From CBDAPU01 sp965198875 (GTDB taxonomy: Bacteria; Pseudomonadota; Gammaproteobacteria; Eutrophobiales; Eutrophobiaceae): a DNA stretch of 64,000 nucleotides. A program made the position numbers and the translations under genes. Positions 21,235 through 30,773 of this stretch are shown here, one piece after another. Location: positions 1,674,001 through 1,738,000 of the forward strand of contig CBDAPU010000001.1 in the NCBI GenBank assembly GCA_965198875.1, read 5' to 3'. The first letter of the stretch is position 1, and each line of letters starts with the position of its first letter. Under the pieces are notes generated by a model. It was not told the origin of the DNA. It searched no databases and worked only from the letters and a program-made list of their open reading frames with translations.

Positions 21235-22062
21235 ATGCGGATCTTACACCTATCCAGCCTAACACTGATCATGATGTTGGTGGCGGCCTGTTCGACGACA
21301 AAGGTCGAGCAGGACGGCGGGCCGAAACCCGGCACAGTGGATGTCTCGGCGGCGCCTGATGCCGTGCCAAGGGTGGAGCCCAAAAGCAAACAGGGGAACA
21401 TGAAGTCCTATGAGGTTTTCGGCAAACGATACCATGTGATGGAAAGTAGCAAGGGGTTTGTGCAGAGGGGGATCGCATCATGGTATGGTAAAAAGTTCCA
21501 CGGCAGAAAGACCTCCAATGGCGAGACCTATGACATGTATGCGATGTCGGCGGCACACAAAGAGCTGCCTTTGCCCACTTATCTTCAGGTCAAGAATCTG
21601 AAAAACGGCAGAGAAGTGGTGGTCAGGGTGAATGATCGGGGCCCGTTCCATGAGAACAGGATCATTGATCTGTCTTATACGGCGGCGAGCAAACTGGACA
21701 TTATTCGCACGGGCACTGGGTTGGTGGAAATTCGTGCCATTGATCCGGGCTCATATCGAAAAGGCGGCGCACCCGTTACAAATCAAAAAGGTGGGGCGCC
21801 GGTGATAGACGGGATAAAAAAAGAGCAAACGGGCGGGTTTTATATCCAGGTGGGGGCCTTTAGCCGTTTCTTAAACGCTAAAAAGTTAAAAGACAAACTG
21901 CAAGCACTGGGGCGACGTATTCGCATAGCCGAGGCGATCATAGATAATAAACCACTTTATAAAGTGCAGATTGGCCCGATGGATAATATTGATGTGGCCG
22001 ATGATGTCGTCAATGAGTTAAGACGCTATGGCGTGTTCGATCACCATATCGCCCTGGACTAA
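21235..22062 (+). CDS. rlpA: Septal ring lytic transglycosylase RlpA (lipoprotein)
   Basis: A 275-residue outer-membrane lipoprotein. The lipobox is VAAC, with Cys near residue 19. The double-psi beta-barrel domain covers roughly residues 78-165 (GIASWYGKKFHGRKTSNGE, VRVNDRGPF) and holds the catalytic Asp-Arg region. A C-terminal SPOR domain (FYIQVGAFSRFLNAKKL) binds denuded glycan strands at the septum. It lies between mltB and dacA. Confidence 0.93.
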   Translation: MRILHLSSLTLIMMLVAACSTTKVEQDGGPKPGTVDVSAAPDAVPRVEPKSKQGNMKSYEVFGKRYHVMESSKGFVQRGIASWYGKKFHGRKTSNGETYDMYAMSAAHKELPLPTYLQVKNLKNGREVVVRVNDRGPFHENRIIDLSYTAASKLDIIRTGTGLVEIRAIDPGSYRKGGAPVTNQKGGAPVIDGIKKEQTGGFYIQVGAFSRFLNAKKLKDKLQALGRRIRIAEAIIDNKPLYKVQIGPMDNIDVADDVVNELRRYGVFDHHIALD

Positions 22063-22066
22063 GGCC

Positions 22067-23233
22067 ATGTTGCATTCGCCTGCAAAGATGATGAGACGCC
22101 GCTTGTCAGGCATGTTGGTATTTTTCCTTGCCATGTCGCCTAACATAACGGCGATTGCGGTGACGATTGTGCCTTCGGCGCCCCAAATCAAAGCCCGCTC
22201 ATATCTGGTGATGGATTATGCAACCGGCGCCTATCTGGTTGAGCATCATATCGAGCAACGAGTTGAACCGGCCAGTTTGACGAAAATGATGACGGTGTAT
22301 GTTGTCGCCAGTGAAATGGCCGAAGGCAACCTGTCCTTGTCCGACATGGTGCTGGTCAGTGAAAAGGCCTGGCGTATGGGCGGCTCACGCATGTTCATTG
22401 AAGTGAATAAAAAAGTCAGTGTGGCCGATTTATTAAAAGGCGTCATTATCCAGTCGGGCAATGACGCCAGTGTCGCCCTGGCCGAATACGTGGCGGGCAG
22501 TGAGGCGGTGTTCGCCGATATGATGAACCAGTATGCGCTGAAGCTGGGGATGGAGAACACCCATTTTGTGAATAGCTCCGGTCTGCCTGATGAGGAGCAC
22601 TACACAACAGCACGGGACTTGTCGATCCTCGCCCGGCGCCTGATCAAAGATCATCCTGCCATCTATGGGATGCACGCCATTAAGGCGTTCACCTTCAATG
22701 ATATTAAACAGACGAACCGAAATAGCCTGTTATGGAAAGATGACAGTGTTGATGGCATAAAAACCGGTCACACACAGAGCGCCGGTTATTGTCTGGTTGT
22801 CTCGGCGAGGAGGGATGGTATGCGGTTAATCTCGGTTGTCATGGGCGCCGATGGCGTGAAAGCGCGCACCAGGGCGACACAGACATTGCTAAACTACGCA
22901 TACCGTTTTTTCGAGAGGAAACAGCTCTACTCGGCCGGTGAGATGATCACCACCGATAAAGTCTGGAAGGGCGATAAAGAGACGGTTGCCATCGGGCTCG
23001 CCGCTGATCTGCTGGTTACCATCCCAAGAGGACAATATCAAAACATCAAACCCGTTGTCGAGATGAAGAACAACTTGATCGCCCCGATTGATCAAGGACA
23101 GGAGTTAGGTCATTTAAGGCTCATCCTGGGTGATGATGTGATAGCGGCCAGCCCCCTGGTGGCCCTGGATGCGGTTTCTGCCGGTCATTTTTTCAATCGC
23201 ATGATGGATGAGATCAAGCTGTTGTTTGAGTAG
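22067..23233 (+). CDS. dacA: D-alanyl-D-alanine carboxypeptidase (PBP5/6 type)
   Basis: A low-molecular-weight PBP that trims pentapeptide stems. The active-site motifs are SLTK (Ser in PASLTKMM), SGN in QSGNDASVAL, and KTG in IKTGHTQSAGY. An N-terminal signal peptide and a C-terminal amphipathic helix (HFFNRMMDEIKLLFE) fit membrane tethering. The ATG at 22067, just after rlpA, is chosen; an ATG at 22088 is an alternative. Length is about 388 residues. Confidence 0.94.
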   Translation: MLHSPAKMMRRRLSGMLVFFLAMSPNITAIAVTIVPSAPQIKARSYLVMDYATGAYLVEHHIEQRVEPASLTKMMTVYVVASEMAEGNLSLSDMVLVSEKAWRMGGSRMFIEVNKKVSVADLLKGVIIQSGNDASVALAEYVAGSEAVFADMMNQYALKLGMENTHFVNSSGLPDEEHYTTARDLSILARRLIKDHPAIYGMHAIKAFTFNDIKQTNRNSLLWKDDSVDGIKTGHTQSAGYCLVVSARRDGMRLISVVMGADGVKARTRATQTLLNYAYRFFERKQLYSAGEMITTDKVWKGDKETVAIGLAADLLVTIPRGQYQNIKPVVEMKNNLIAPIDQGQELGHLRLILGDDVIAASPLVALDAVSAGHFFNRMMDEIKLLFE

Positions 23234-23244
23234 TCAACCCACCC

Positions 23245-24087
23245 ATGTCCATCGTCTACTTAAACGGTCGCCTTGTCCCGCTGGATGAGGCAAAAGTATC
23301 CGTGCTGGATAGGGGCTTCACCTTTGGTGACGGCGTCTATGAGGTGATCCCTGTTTTCTCCGGAGGGGTATTCAGGCTGGATCAGCATTTGAATCGCCTG
23401 AACGGCAATTTATCCGAGATCGCCTTAAAACTGGATTACGATTATGCGAAATGGGCGGGCTTGATTGATGAGTTGCTGGCAAGCAATTCGATGGATGGGG
23501 ATTGCTCTGTTTATATCCAGGTAACCCGGGGCGTGGGCGAGCGCAACCATCTATATGAGTCACATTTTACCCCGACGGTGTTTATCATGTGCAGGCCGAT
23601 CCCCGCTAGAGATTTTGCAACGGGTATCGGTGCGATCACACATGAGGATATCAGGTGGAAATACTGCCACATAAAAGCGATCACCCTGCTTGCCAGCGTC
23701 ATGCTGAAACACTATGCAAGACAACACGCCGGCGCCCATGAGGCCATACTCACGAGAGAGGGTTATATTACAGAAGGTGCGGCCAGTAATGTTTTCATCG
23801 TTAAGGATAAGGTCATAAAAACCCCGCCGAAGGACGGTCGGTTATTGCCAGGCATTACCCGGGATCTGGTTGTTGAGTTGATCGAGGGATCCGATTATGA
23901 CGGCCGGGAGATACACATATCGGAGCCGGAATTATTGGACGCCGATGAGGTATGGATAACCAGTGCGACTATGGGTATTGCGCCGGTGATCAGGATCAAT
24001 GAGAAGCTGATCGGTCAGGGCAAACCAGGAAAGGTCTGGCGACACATTGATGATAGTTATCAAAAGTTCAAGCGCATATCAAGATAA
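23245..24087 (+). CDS. dat: D-amino acid (D-alanine) aminotransferase
   Basis: A 280-residue PLP enzyme of fold type IV that makes D-alanine and D-glutamate for the cell wall. VLDRGFTFGDGVYEVIPV near residue 20, the PLP-lysine region CHIKAITLLASVM near residue 150, and TEGAASNVFIV near residue 177 match the family. The cell-wall context (dacA upstream) favours D-alanine transaminase over branched-chain or aminodeoxychorismate relatives. Confidence 0.88.
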   Translation: MSIVYLNGRLVPLDEAKVSVLDRGFTFGDGVYEVIPVFSGGVFRLDQHLNRLNGNLSEIALKLDYDYAKWAGLIDELLASNSMDGDCSVYIQVTRGVGERNHLYESHFTPTVFIMCRPIPARDFATGIGAITHEDIRWKYCHIKAITLLASVMLKHYARQHAGAHEAILTREGYITEGAASNVFIVKDKVIKTPPKDGRLLPGITRDLVVELIEGSDYDGREIHISEPELLDADEVWITSATMGIAPVIRINEKLIGQGKPGKVWRHIDDSYQKFKRISR

Positions 24088-24180
24088 ACTACACTGAAGG
24101 GGCGGCAGGCAATGGGCGCGGTGCCTGTTATTGGGCGAGCGGGTTTTGCCCGAGTTAAGGGGGCGCAGCGATGCGATGGT

Positions 24181-24966
24181 TCACGTCTTGATGCCGGCGC
24201 CGCGATGTAGCAAGTACAGGGAAAACCCAAAAAGCAACACAATAAAAACCAGCGTGATGATAAACGCACTGTATATGTCGATATCCGAGACGCCCAATAT
24301 CCCGTAGCGAAATGCGTTCACCATGTACAGTATGGGGTTGACGAGCGATATGGATCGCCATAATTCGGGCAACAGCTCGATGGAATAAAATACGCCTCCC
24401 AGATATATCAATGGCGTTAGGACAAAGGTGGGGATGATGGATATGTCATCGAATTTCTTTGCGAACACCGCGTTGATCAAACCGGCCAGGGAAAAGAGGA
24501 TGGAAGTGAGCATCACAACGGTGAAGACAACGACATAGCTGTGGATCCGTAATTCAGTGAAGAACAGGGCGACAATCGTCACCACCACTCCCACCATCAA
24601 TCCCCGCACTACGCCGCCTGAAATATAACCGGCCAGTATGATCCAGTTTGGCATGGGCGCTATCAGCATCTCCTCAATGTGCCGTTGAAATTTCGCCCCA
24701 AAGAATGAAGAGACGACATTTGAGTAAGCGTTGTTGATGATGGACATGACGATGAGGCCCGGGGCGATAAACTCCATGTAGGTGTATCCCCCCATTGTGC
24801 CAATGCGCGGGCCGATAAGGCTGCCGAAGATAATAAAATACAAGGTCATGCTGACCGCAGGCGGCAACAGGGTTTGCGCCCATATACGGATAAAGCGGGT
24901 GATCTCCTTAATGACAATCGTTTTATAGGCGATGAATAGTTTCTCTGCGCTCATGCTCAAACTCAT
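24181..24966 (-). CDS. ABC-2 type transporter permease (YadH-like)
   Basis: A 261-residue integral membrane protein with six hydrophobic segments and the ABC-2 signature region YLGGVFYSIELLPELW before the last loop. It is encoded directly after its ATPase, with no gap. The pair resembles the YadG/YadH exporter family, whose substrate is unknown. It sits between dat and ybeD, which are adjacent in many relatives, so it belongs to an inserted block. Confidence 0.88.
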   Translation of the reverse strand: MSLSMSAEKLFIAYKTIVIKEITRFIRIWAQTLLPPAVSMTLYFIIFGSLIGPRIGTMGGYTYMEFIAPGLIVMSIINNAYSNVVSSFFGAKFQRHIEEMLIAPMPNWIILAGYISGGVVRGLMVGVVVTIVALFFTELRIHSYVVVFTVVMLTSILFSLAGLINAVFAKKFDDISIIPTFVLTPLIYLGGVFYSIELLPELWRSISLVNPILYMVNAFRYGILGVSDIDIYSAFIITLVFIVLLFGFSLYLLHRGAGIKT

Positions 24967-25881
24967 TTATTCATGGTTATCTAACAGACGGATGAATAAC
25001 TCTTCCAGCCGGTTTGATTTATTCCGCATACTGCCGACGAGGATGTTGTTTGCAGATAATGCCTGAAACAGTGCGTTTGCATTTTGCCCCTTATCCAGAT
25101 CCACCTCCAGGGTGAGCGGGTCAATCTGCCGCAGGTTAAACTGTTTTATGTCAGGCAATATGGCCAGCGGACTGAGGAGATCGAGGACAAACGTCTCGAT
25201 GCGTAATTTGCTTAATATCTCTTTCATGGAGCTGTGCTCTACTATCAGCCCATTATCAATGATGGCGATTTTTTTGCATAAACTCTCCGCCTCCTCCAGA
25301 TAATGGGTTGTCAGCACAATCGTTGTTCCCTGATGATTGATCTCCCTTAAAAAATCCCACATCGATCGGCGTAGCTCCACATCAACCCCGGCGGTGGGCT
25401 CATCGAGGATCAGGAGTTTGGGCTCGTGTACCAATGCACGGGCGATCATCAATCTGCGTTTAAGGCCGCCGGATAAGTCTCGGGAGATGTCGCCTCGCCT
25501 GTCCCACATATCCAGTTGTTTTAGGTATTTTTCCGCTCGTTGATAGGCGGTTTTCCTGTTGATCCCGTAGTATCCCGCCTGATTTAAGAGGATCCCCAGA
25601 CAGGTTTCAAACAGGGAGAAATTGATCTCCTGTGGAACAATGCCCAACTGAGACTTGGCCTGCAGGAAATGGCTCGACATGTCCAGATCAAAGACCTTTA
25701 CGCTACCCGAGGTTTTGTTGACCAGCGATGAGATGATCCCGATGGTGGTGGACTTGCCTGCACCGTTAGGGCCAAGCAAGGCGAAAAAATCACCTTTGGC
25801 CACATTCAGGTTAATGCCTTTTAACGCATGCAGTCCATTCTTGTAGATTTTCTCCAGTTGCGTGATCTCGAGTGCATTCAT
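24967..25881 (-). CDS. ABC transporter ATP-binding protein (YadG-like)
   Basis: A 304-residue ATPase. Walker A is GPNGAGKST near residue 40, the signature motif is LSGGLKRRLMIAR near residue 135 and Walker B is LLILDEPTAGVD near residue 155. The switch histidine is in LTTHYLEEAE. The MNALEITQLEK start at 25881 is preferred over a longer opening to 25911. It is paired with the following permease. Confidence 0.9.
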   Translation of the reverse strand: MNALEITQLEKIYKNGLHALKGINLNVAKGDFFALLGPNGAGKSTTIGIISSLVNKTSGSVKVFDLDMSSHFLQAKSQLGIVPQEINFSLFETCLGILLNQAGYYGINRKTAYQRAEKYLKQLDMWDRRGDISRDLSGGLKRRLMIARALVHEPKLLILDEPTAGVDVELRRSMWDFLREINHQGTTIVLTTHYLEEAESLCKKIAIIDNGLIVEHSSMKEILSKLRIETFVLDLLSPLAILPDIKQFNLRQIDPLTLEVDLDKGQNANALFQALSANNILVGSMRNKSNRLEELFIRLLDNHE

Positions 25882-26358
25882 TTTGGATCTGAAAAGACAA
25901 ACGCTGGACACACAAAGATACCAGCATTTGATAGAGAAGGCTAAAGCGGGGCGGGTTCCGTTATGAAGGCGGCCTTATCATATCTCATGCTGTGTTGGGA
26001 TGCTTTTCTCATCCCTGCATAACGCCGGCATGATCCCGAGGCGCTTATTCATCTCACCACATCATTCCTGCTGAAAGGTGCGATAATGCCGACTTCACGA
26101 AAAGGGTCTGCGTTATCGATGGCCTTATCAAGTGTTGCTAACGCCCCATGCACGTAGCGCCCATGAAGCCCAAGAGTATAAAATGCACACATACATTAAT
26201 TTCAAATTGCTAAAAACTTGGTAGCGAACCCATAATAGTGGTTATGCAAAAACAGAAACATCATCCCCCTAGCTGCAATCCCTCATTAATTCCTCATTTA
26301 ATAGGCGAGCCCTGAACGTCTATCCTGACTACCCCGGGCGCAGGGGGGGTTATTTGCT
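25882..26358. other. Intergenic stretch, no gene recognised
   Basis: About 475 bases between the ABC ATPase start and the cytochrome c stop, both on the minus strand. It presumably holds the promoter of the ABC pair. A GC-rich self-complementary stretch (CCCCGGGCGCAGGGGGGG near 26332-26350) lies just downstream of the cytochrome gene and may act as a stem. I see no coding signal. Confidence 0.4.
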
Positions 26359-26682
26359 TTACTTCGATGAAAGTGTCGTGGAAATATAGCTCGCAAGACG
26401 GGCGATGTCGGCATCGGAGAGGTTGACCGCATGGGGGATCATCAGGGGGGAGTTGGGGCCGAGCTTCTCTCCCGCCCGGTACTGCCTGAGACGGGATGCG
26501 ATGTCGTTCGCCTCTCTACCCGTCAGCCGCGGAAAACTCGCCATACCCTGACCGGCAGGGCCATGACAATTCGCACATACCTGCGAGAAAAGCCGGGCTA
26601 CCGTGCCCGAATCCATGTCATCGGCTGATGCTGGATCCAGGATCAGGAAAGCGCCTGCAAGGAAAACCATCAATATTCTCAT
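26359..26682 (-). CDS. Small periplasmic cytochrome c
   Basis: A 107-residue class I c-type cytochrome. A signal peptide (residues 1-20, ending PASADD) directs export. The single heme-binding site is CANCH near residue 36, and the methionine in PLMIPHA near residue 80 is a candidate axial ligand. It lies on the same strand as, and downstream of, the sugar dehydrogenase gene, so it is a plausible electron acceptor for it; that link is inferred. Confidence 0.86.
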   Translation of the reverse strand: MRILMVFLAGAFLILDPASADDMDSGTVARLFSQVCANCHGPAGQGMASFPRLTGREANDIASRLRQYRAGEKLGPNSPLMIPHAVNLSDADIARLASYISTTLSSK

Positions 26683-26851
26683 CAGCCTATCTGCCCTTAT
26701 TTAAGTACGGCTTCGGAAAGACAAAGAGATGAGCGCAACCGATCTGCGCTCATCCCTGTGTCATCGTTGATGATATGTTTCGACCGCCCGGAGCAACAGG
26801 CAAACACACCAGCATGGAGAAACACGCTATGCACGATGGCACAACCCGATC

Positions 26852-28162
26852 TTACTTACCCGGGATCAACTTATAGATTGTGCCCTCATCCACGGAGGTG
26901 TAAAGATTGCCGTCCGGCCCCTGCACAACAGAGCGGAAGCGACCAGCGGCCATGGGTAGCGCCATTGGCGTGACGTCCGTCGCAGACATCCCGTCTTTGG
27001 AAAGTGTGATCACATCAATACGCTGGCCGACGGGGGTGCCGCCGAAACCAATCCCCATGATACCGACAGCGAGACTTCCGTCCCAGGCGCCCCACTGCTT
27101 GCCTGTCAGGTATGTAGCGCTGGATGTGCCTTGAGAGAGCCCATTATTATTGGTCGCCGGCGGCATGGCGTCCGGGTAGGTGTTGGTGTCCGTCATCGGC
27201 ATATAGGCCGCCCGTTTCACAGGGTCCATGCCTTCCATCTGGGTTGGCATATAACCGCAGTAGTCGTCGGGGCAATCCCCCCGACCGGCCATGTTCGGGC
27301 GCGGGTCCCAACCTGCATTACCGCCATTTTTGAGCACGGTAATCTCATCAGAGTGCCAGGGGCCATGTTCGGCCACCACCGGCGTTCCATCGCCCGGGCG
27401 AAAGGCAATGCCCTGCACATTGCGATGACCATAAGTATAAACCCTCGCATCGTAACCCTTCGGCGCTTTGTTGCCTGGTGCGGCCTTGCCGTCCCGATCG
27501 ATGCGAAGCACCTTGCCGCCGATCCGTGTCGGGCTTTGCGGCACCTCGCCATTGTGGGTATCGCCCGTGGTCAGGTAGAGAAACCCGTCCGGGCCAAAAC
27601 GCACACGACCGCCGTTGTGCGCCCCGGGGCCGCCAAATGGATGATTGGTTGCTTTGGGTTTGTAGGGGACGTCATCCACAATATCAGTGCGATCTGAGAC
27701 CTTTGTGAAGTCCTTGTTGACTTTTAACCGCATCAGGCGATTCGTGCCGGGCGCCGTCTTGCTGGATGTGGAATAGACGTATATCCAGCGATTTTTGGCG
27801 AAATCGGGATCAACCGCCACGCCCTGCATGCCGGCCTGGCCTTCACAGAACAGATCCTCAGCAGCGCCGGCATAGCCTTTGGCGCCTTTCATGCCGAGCA
27901 GTTTGTGTACCTCACCGGATGGTGAACGTACCGACAGGCCACTACACTTCTCGGTAAAGAACATCGTCCCATCGGCAAGAAACGCCATATCCCAGGGATT
28001 ATCCAGCCCGGACAATACCGTCTCATGGGTGATGTCAGGCGCACCATCCGCGACCACGGCGGGCGGGGAAGACAACATCATGACGGCGAGAATAACAGCC
28101 ATCACGGCGGTAACCCCCGGCAATACATGTGGTAGTACATCAGGATCAGGTTTATTTTTCAT
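26852..28162 (-). CDS. PQQ-dependent sugar dehydrogenase (soluble aldose dehydrogenase type)
   Basis: A 436-residue exported protein of the GSDH beta-propeller family. The N-terminal membrane or signal segment is at residues 15-35. Family features are LDNPWDMAFLADGTMFFTEK near residue 52, GMQGVAVDPDF, PGAHNGGRVRFGPDGFLYLTTGD near residue 180, YTYGHRNVQGIAF near residue 240 and WHSDEI. The His in PGAHNGG corresponds to the likely base. Family members oxidise aldose sugars with PQQ. The cysteine pairs (EKCSG, LFCEG, GDCPDDYCG) suggest disulfides. Confidence 0.85.
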   Translation of the reverse strand: MKNKPDPDVLPHVLPGVTAVMAVILAVMMLSSPPAVVADGAPDITHETVLSGLDNPWDMAFLADGTMFFTEKCSGLSVRSPSGEVHKLLGMKGAKGYAGAAEDLFCEGQAGMQGVAVDPDFAKNRWIYVYSTSSKTAPGTNRLMRLKVNKDFTKVSDRTDIVDDVPYKPKATNHPFGGPGAHNGGRVRFGPDGFLYLTTGDTHNGEVPQSPTRIGGKVLRIDRDGKAAPGNKAPKGYDARVYTYGHRNVQGIAFRPGDGTPVVAEHGPWHSDEITVLKNGGNAGWDPRPNMAGRGDCPDDYCGYMPTQMEGMDPVKRAAYMPMTDTNTYPDAMPPATNNNGLSQGTSSATYLTGKQWGAWDGSLAVGIMGIGFGGTPVGQRIDVITLSKDGMSATDVTPMALPMAAGRFRSVVQGPDGNLYTSVDEGTIYKLIPGK

Positions 28163-28324
28163 GGTAGCTCTCTCTCGTTGTTGTTATTACTTAAAGTTAT
28201 TTGGTCTGTTTCTTTAGTGTAAAGCGACATTGCTTTATACACCCTCAGATTAAGGCTGAGCAACATACTAAAGGTTAATTCGGGAGAATTTCATAATTTA
28301 TTGGGTAGCAAGGCGGCGCGCAAC

Positions 28325-28696
28325 TTAATTTTTGCCCTTATAGGCCCTGACGGCGGAATTGAACAGGTCTCCCACCGACGTCATCTCATCCACCATCCTG
28401 TTATAGAACAAGGTGTTGATCTGTATGTATTCCTCCGTGGCCTGATCCCCCATTTTTGCCTTGTCCCTGTCCAGACAGGCCAGCACCTCATTGCCCTTTG
28501 CGATATAGGCCTTCATGGCGGTTTGCGCCTCGATCATCTCCCCCTCGCTGGATGTTCTGCCGTTGGGAATAGCGGGTTTGTTTGGTAAGGGGCAGGTCTC
28601 TATTAATTGGCCGGAGGCCGACGTCGCCTCGGAGAAAGCCACTTCAATAGATGACAGGCTAACCATAACCGAGCAAAAGAGCGCTAAAAACTTCAT
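28325..28696 (-). CDS. Small exported protein of unknown function
   Basis: A 123-residue protein with a clear signal peptide (hydrophobic residues 3-20). The mature part is helical, starting with CPLPNKPAIPNG and ending in NSAVRAYKGK, with two cysteines. The pattern (Pro-rich start, central LACLDRDK, YNRMVDEM) resembles a conserved proteobacterial hypothetical family, but I know of no function. It is the last gene of the block inserted between dat and ybeD. Confidence 0.7.
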   Translation of the reverse strand: MKFLALFCSVMVSLSSIEVAFSEATSASGQLIETCPLPNKPAIPNGRTSSEGEMIEAQTAMKAYIAKGNEVLACLDRDKAKMGDQATEEYIQINTLFYNRMVDEMTSVGDLFNSAVRAYKGKN

Positions 28697-28833
28697 TTTG
28701 ACCCCCTGGAAAACAGGTTGTTTAACTTTAGTATTGCATGTGCTTCGTTTGTGAATACCGGGCGTACTCTTAACGTGTCTATGTTACGCTTTTGCAGATC
28801 ACAGCGGAACCCACATATTACACGGTATTGTAG

Positions 28834-29100
28834 ATGTCTGAAGCAGAATCGGTGCTCGCATTTCCCTGCCAGTTTCCCATCAAGGCCATGGGCAGGGCGG
28901 TCGATGATTTTGACGCCCTGGTAGTTGGCCTGGTGCGTGAACATCATCCGCACATTACAGAGGGCGCAGTGAAGAGCAGGTTAAGCCGTGGCGGTCGCTT
29001 CATGTCGGTTACGGTCACCATCAAGGCGCAGAGCCAGCGGCAACTGGACGCCATCTATATGGCCCTATCCGAGCATGAACGGGTACTGATGGCGCTGTGA
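28834..29100 (+). CDS. ybeD: DUF493 (YbeD) family protein
   Basis: An 88-residue small alpha/beta protein of the YbeD family, similar in fold to regulatory ACT-like domains. The FPCQFPIKAMGR segment and the RGGRFMSVTVTIKAQSQ strand region are typical. The stop overlaps the lipB GTG start by four bases (GTGA). In many gammaproteobacteria it sits between dat/dacA and lipB, as it would here without the inserted block. Confidence 0.88.
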   Translation: MSEAESVLAFPCQFPIKAMGRAVDDFDALVVGLVREHHPHITEGAVKSRLSRGGRFMSVTVTIKAQSQRQLDAIYMALSEHERVLMAL

Positions 29101-29765
29101 ATAAAGTCATCATACGGCATTTGGGTGTGCAGGAATATGCACCCGTATATGAGCGCATGCAGGCCTTCACAAATCAACGCAATGCAGCATCCCAGGATGA
29201 GATCTGGTGCCTGCAACATCCGCCGGTCTATACCTTAGGGATGGCGGGAAGCACTGAGCATATCCTGGATCCCGGGTCAATCCCCGTGGTTAAAACAGAT
29301 CGGGGCGGACAGGTGACCTATCACGGGCCGGGGCAGCTCATTGTCTATCCGCTGGTGGATCTAAGGCGCAGGGGTCTGGGCATAAAACACTATGTGAGTT
29401 TGCTGGAGCAGGCCATCCTCAATGGCTTAGCCGAGATGGGGCGGGCAGGGCGGAGAAGGCCGGGGGCGCCGGGTGTGTATGTGGATGATAAAAAAATTGC
29501 CGCCCTGGGGGTGCGGGTGCGCAAAGGCTGTTGTTATCATGGCATGGCCATCAACATCGATATGGATCTCTCCCCATTTAAGGGCATTCATCCCTGTGGC
29601 TATCCCGGCCTTCAGGTGACGCAATTATCAGAGCAGGGGATCGACCTGTCTGTCGATGAGGCGATAGAGAAGTATTTGCCTTTCTTATTGGATCAGTTCG
29701 TATACAATGAAGTTGAAATCATTAAAAAAGAAAATGCAGATGGCCTTAAATCAGTGGTGGTATGA
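29097..29765 (+). CDS. lipB: Octanoyl-(acyl carrier protein)-protein N-octanoyltransferase
   Basis: A 222-residue enzyme that transfers octanoyl groups from ACP to lipoyl domains. TDRGGQVTYHGPGQLIVYPL near residue 65 contains the active-site lysine-proximal histidine region. KKIAALGVRV with the catalytic Lys and the Cys in GIHPCGYPG near residue 165 complete the set. It starts with GTG, coupled to ybeD, and is followed directly by lipA. Confidence 0.95.
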   Translation: MNKVIIRHLGVQEYAPVYERMQAFTNQRNAASQDEIWCLQHPPVYTLGMAGSTEHILDPGSIPVVKTDRGGQVTYHGPGQLIVYPLVDLRRRGLGIKHYVSLLEQAILNGLAEMGRAGRRRPGAPGVYVDDKKIAALGVRVRKGCCYHGMAINIDMDLSPFKGIHPCGYPGLQVTQLSEQGIDLSVDEAIEKYLPFLLDQFVYNEVEIIKKENADGLKSVVV

Positions 29766-29768
29766 GTG

Positions 29769-30773
29769 ATGAAAACGATAGATAGCCAGGTGAGAGAAGA
29801 GCAGCGGGGCAGGCTGAAGACATCCCGCATCCCGATTAAAGTGGCGCCCACTGAGGGTGCTTTACCGCGCAAGCCAAAGTGGATCCGCGCCAAAGCGCCG
29901 ACCAGTCCAAGGGTCTTAGCGTTGAAAAGTCTGCTACGCAAGCACAAGCTGCACACGGTCTGTGAAGAGGCCGCCTGCCCCAATCTTGGCGAGTGCTTTG
30001 CCCATGGCACGGCGACCTTCATGATCATGGGCGCCCTGTGTACACGCCGCTGTCCGTTTTGCGATGTCGCCCACGGCAGGCCAGAGCCGCTGGATGCGAA
30101 CGAGCCGCAACATGTCGCCGATGCCGTAGAGCTGATGGGACTGAAGTACGTGGTGATCACCTCCGTTGATCGGGATGATCTGCGAGACGGCGGGGCCGGG
30201 CATTTCAGGGATTGTATCGATGCAGTGCGTCGCCGAACGCCGACAACGAAAATCGAAATCCTGACCCCGGATTTTCGCGGGCGCATGGAGACAGCGCTGG
30301 AAAAACTCGCCGAGGCGCCGCCCGATGTCTTCAATCATAACCTGGAGACCGTGCCGCAGTTGTATCAAAAAGTGCGCCCGGGGGCGGATTATCAATGGTC
30401 TCTGGATTTAATAAAAAACTTCAAGGCGCAGCACCCGGCGTTGCCGACAAAATCCGGCCTGATGCTGGGGCTGGGTGAGTCGATCGAGGAAGTCAAGGCC
30501 GTGTTACGGGATTTACGTGATCACGATTGCGACATGTTGACCCTGGGGCAGTATCTGCAACCGAGCCGCTATCACCTTGCAGTGGAGCGTTTCGTCAACC
30601 CGCAGGAGTTTGACGCCCTGGGCGCCTATGCGACTGAGCTGGGCTTTAGCAATGTCGCCAGTGCGCCGATGGTGCGCTCTTCCTATCATGCGGATCGACA
30701 GGCACAAGGGGGGCCCCTGATCAGGGAGAGTAGCCCGGGGAGCGGTGCGTGCTGCTTATCATTAAGGAGATAA
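29769..30773 (+). CDS. lipA: Lipoyl synthase
   Basis: A radical SAM enzyme that inserts two sulfurs into octanoyl groups. Both iron-sulfur cluster motifs are visible: the auxiliary cluster [12 protein letters not shown] near residue 60 and the SAM-cluster motif CTRRCPFC near residue 88. The conserved [13 protein letters not shown] end is present. The ATG at 29769 is chosen over the overlapping GTG at 29766. Its 3' end overlaps the next gene by 25 bases. Confidence 0.96.
   Translation: MKTIDSQVREEQRGRLKTSRIPIKVAPTEGALPRKPKWIRAKAPTSPRVLALKSLLRKHKLHTVCEEAACPNLGECFAHGTATFMIMGALCTRRCPFCDVAHGRPEPLDANEPQHVADAVELMGLKYVVITSVDRDDLRDGGAGHFRDCIDAVRRRTPTTKIEILTPDFRGRMETALEKLAEAPPDVFNHNLETVPQLYQKVRPGADYQWSLDLIKNFKAQHPALPTKSGLMLGLGESIEEVKAVLRDLRDHDCDMLTLGQYLQPSRYHLAVERFVNPQEFDALGAYATELGFSNVASAPMVRSSYHADRQAQGGPLIRESSPGSGACCLSLRR

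Noticed and set aside
27131..27697. Plus-strand opening of 188 codons opposite the sugar dehydrogenase
   Set aside because: The minus-strand gene has clear family motifs across the whole interval, so the opposite frame is a by-product of codon composition.
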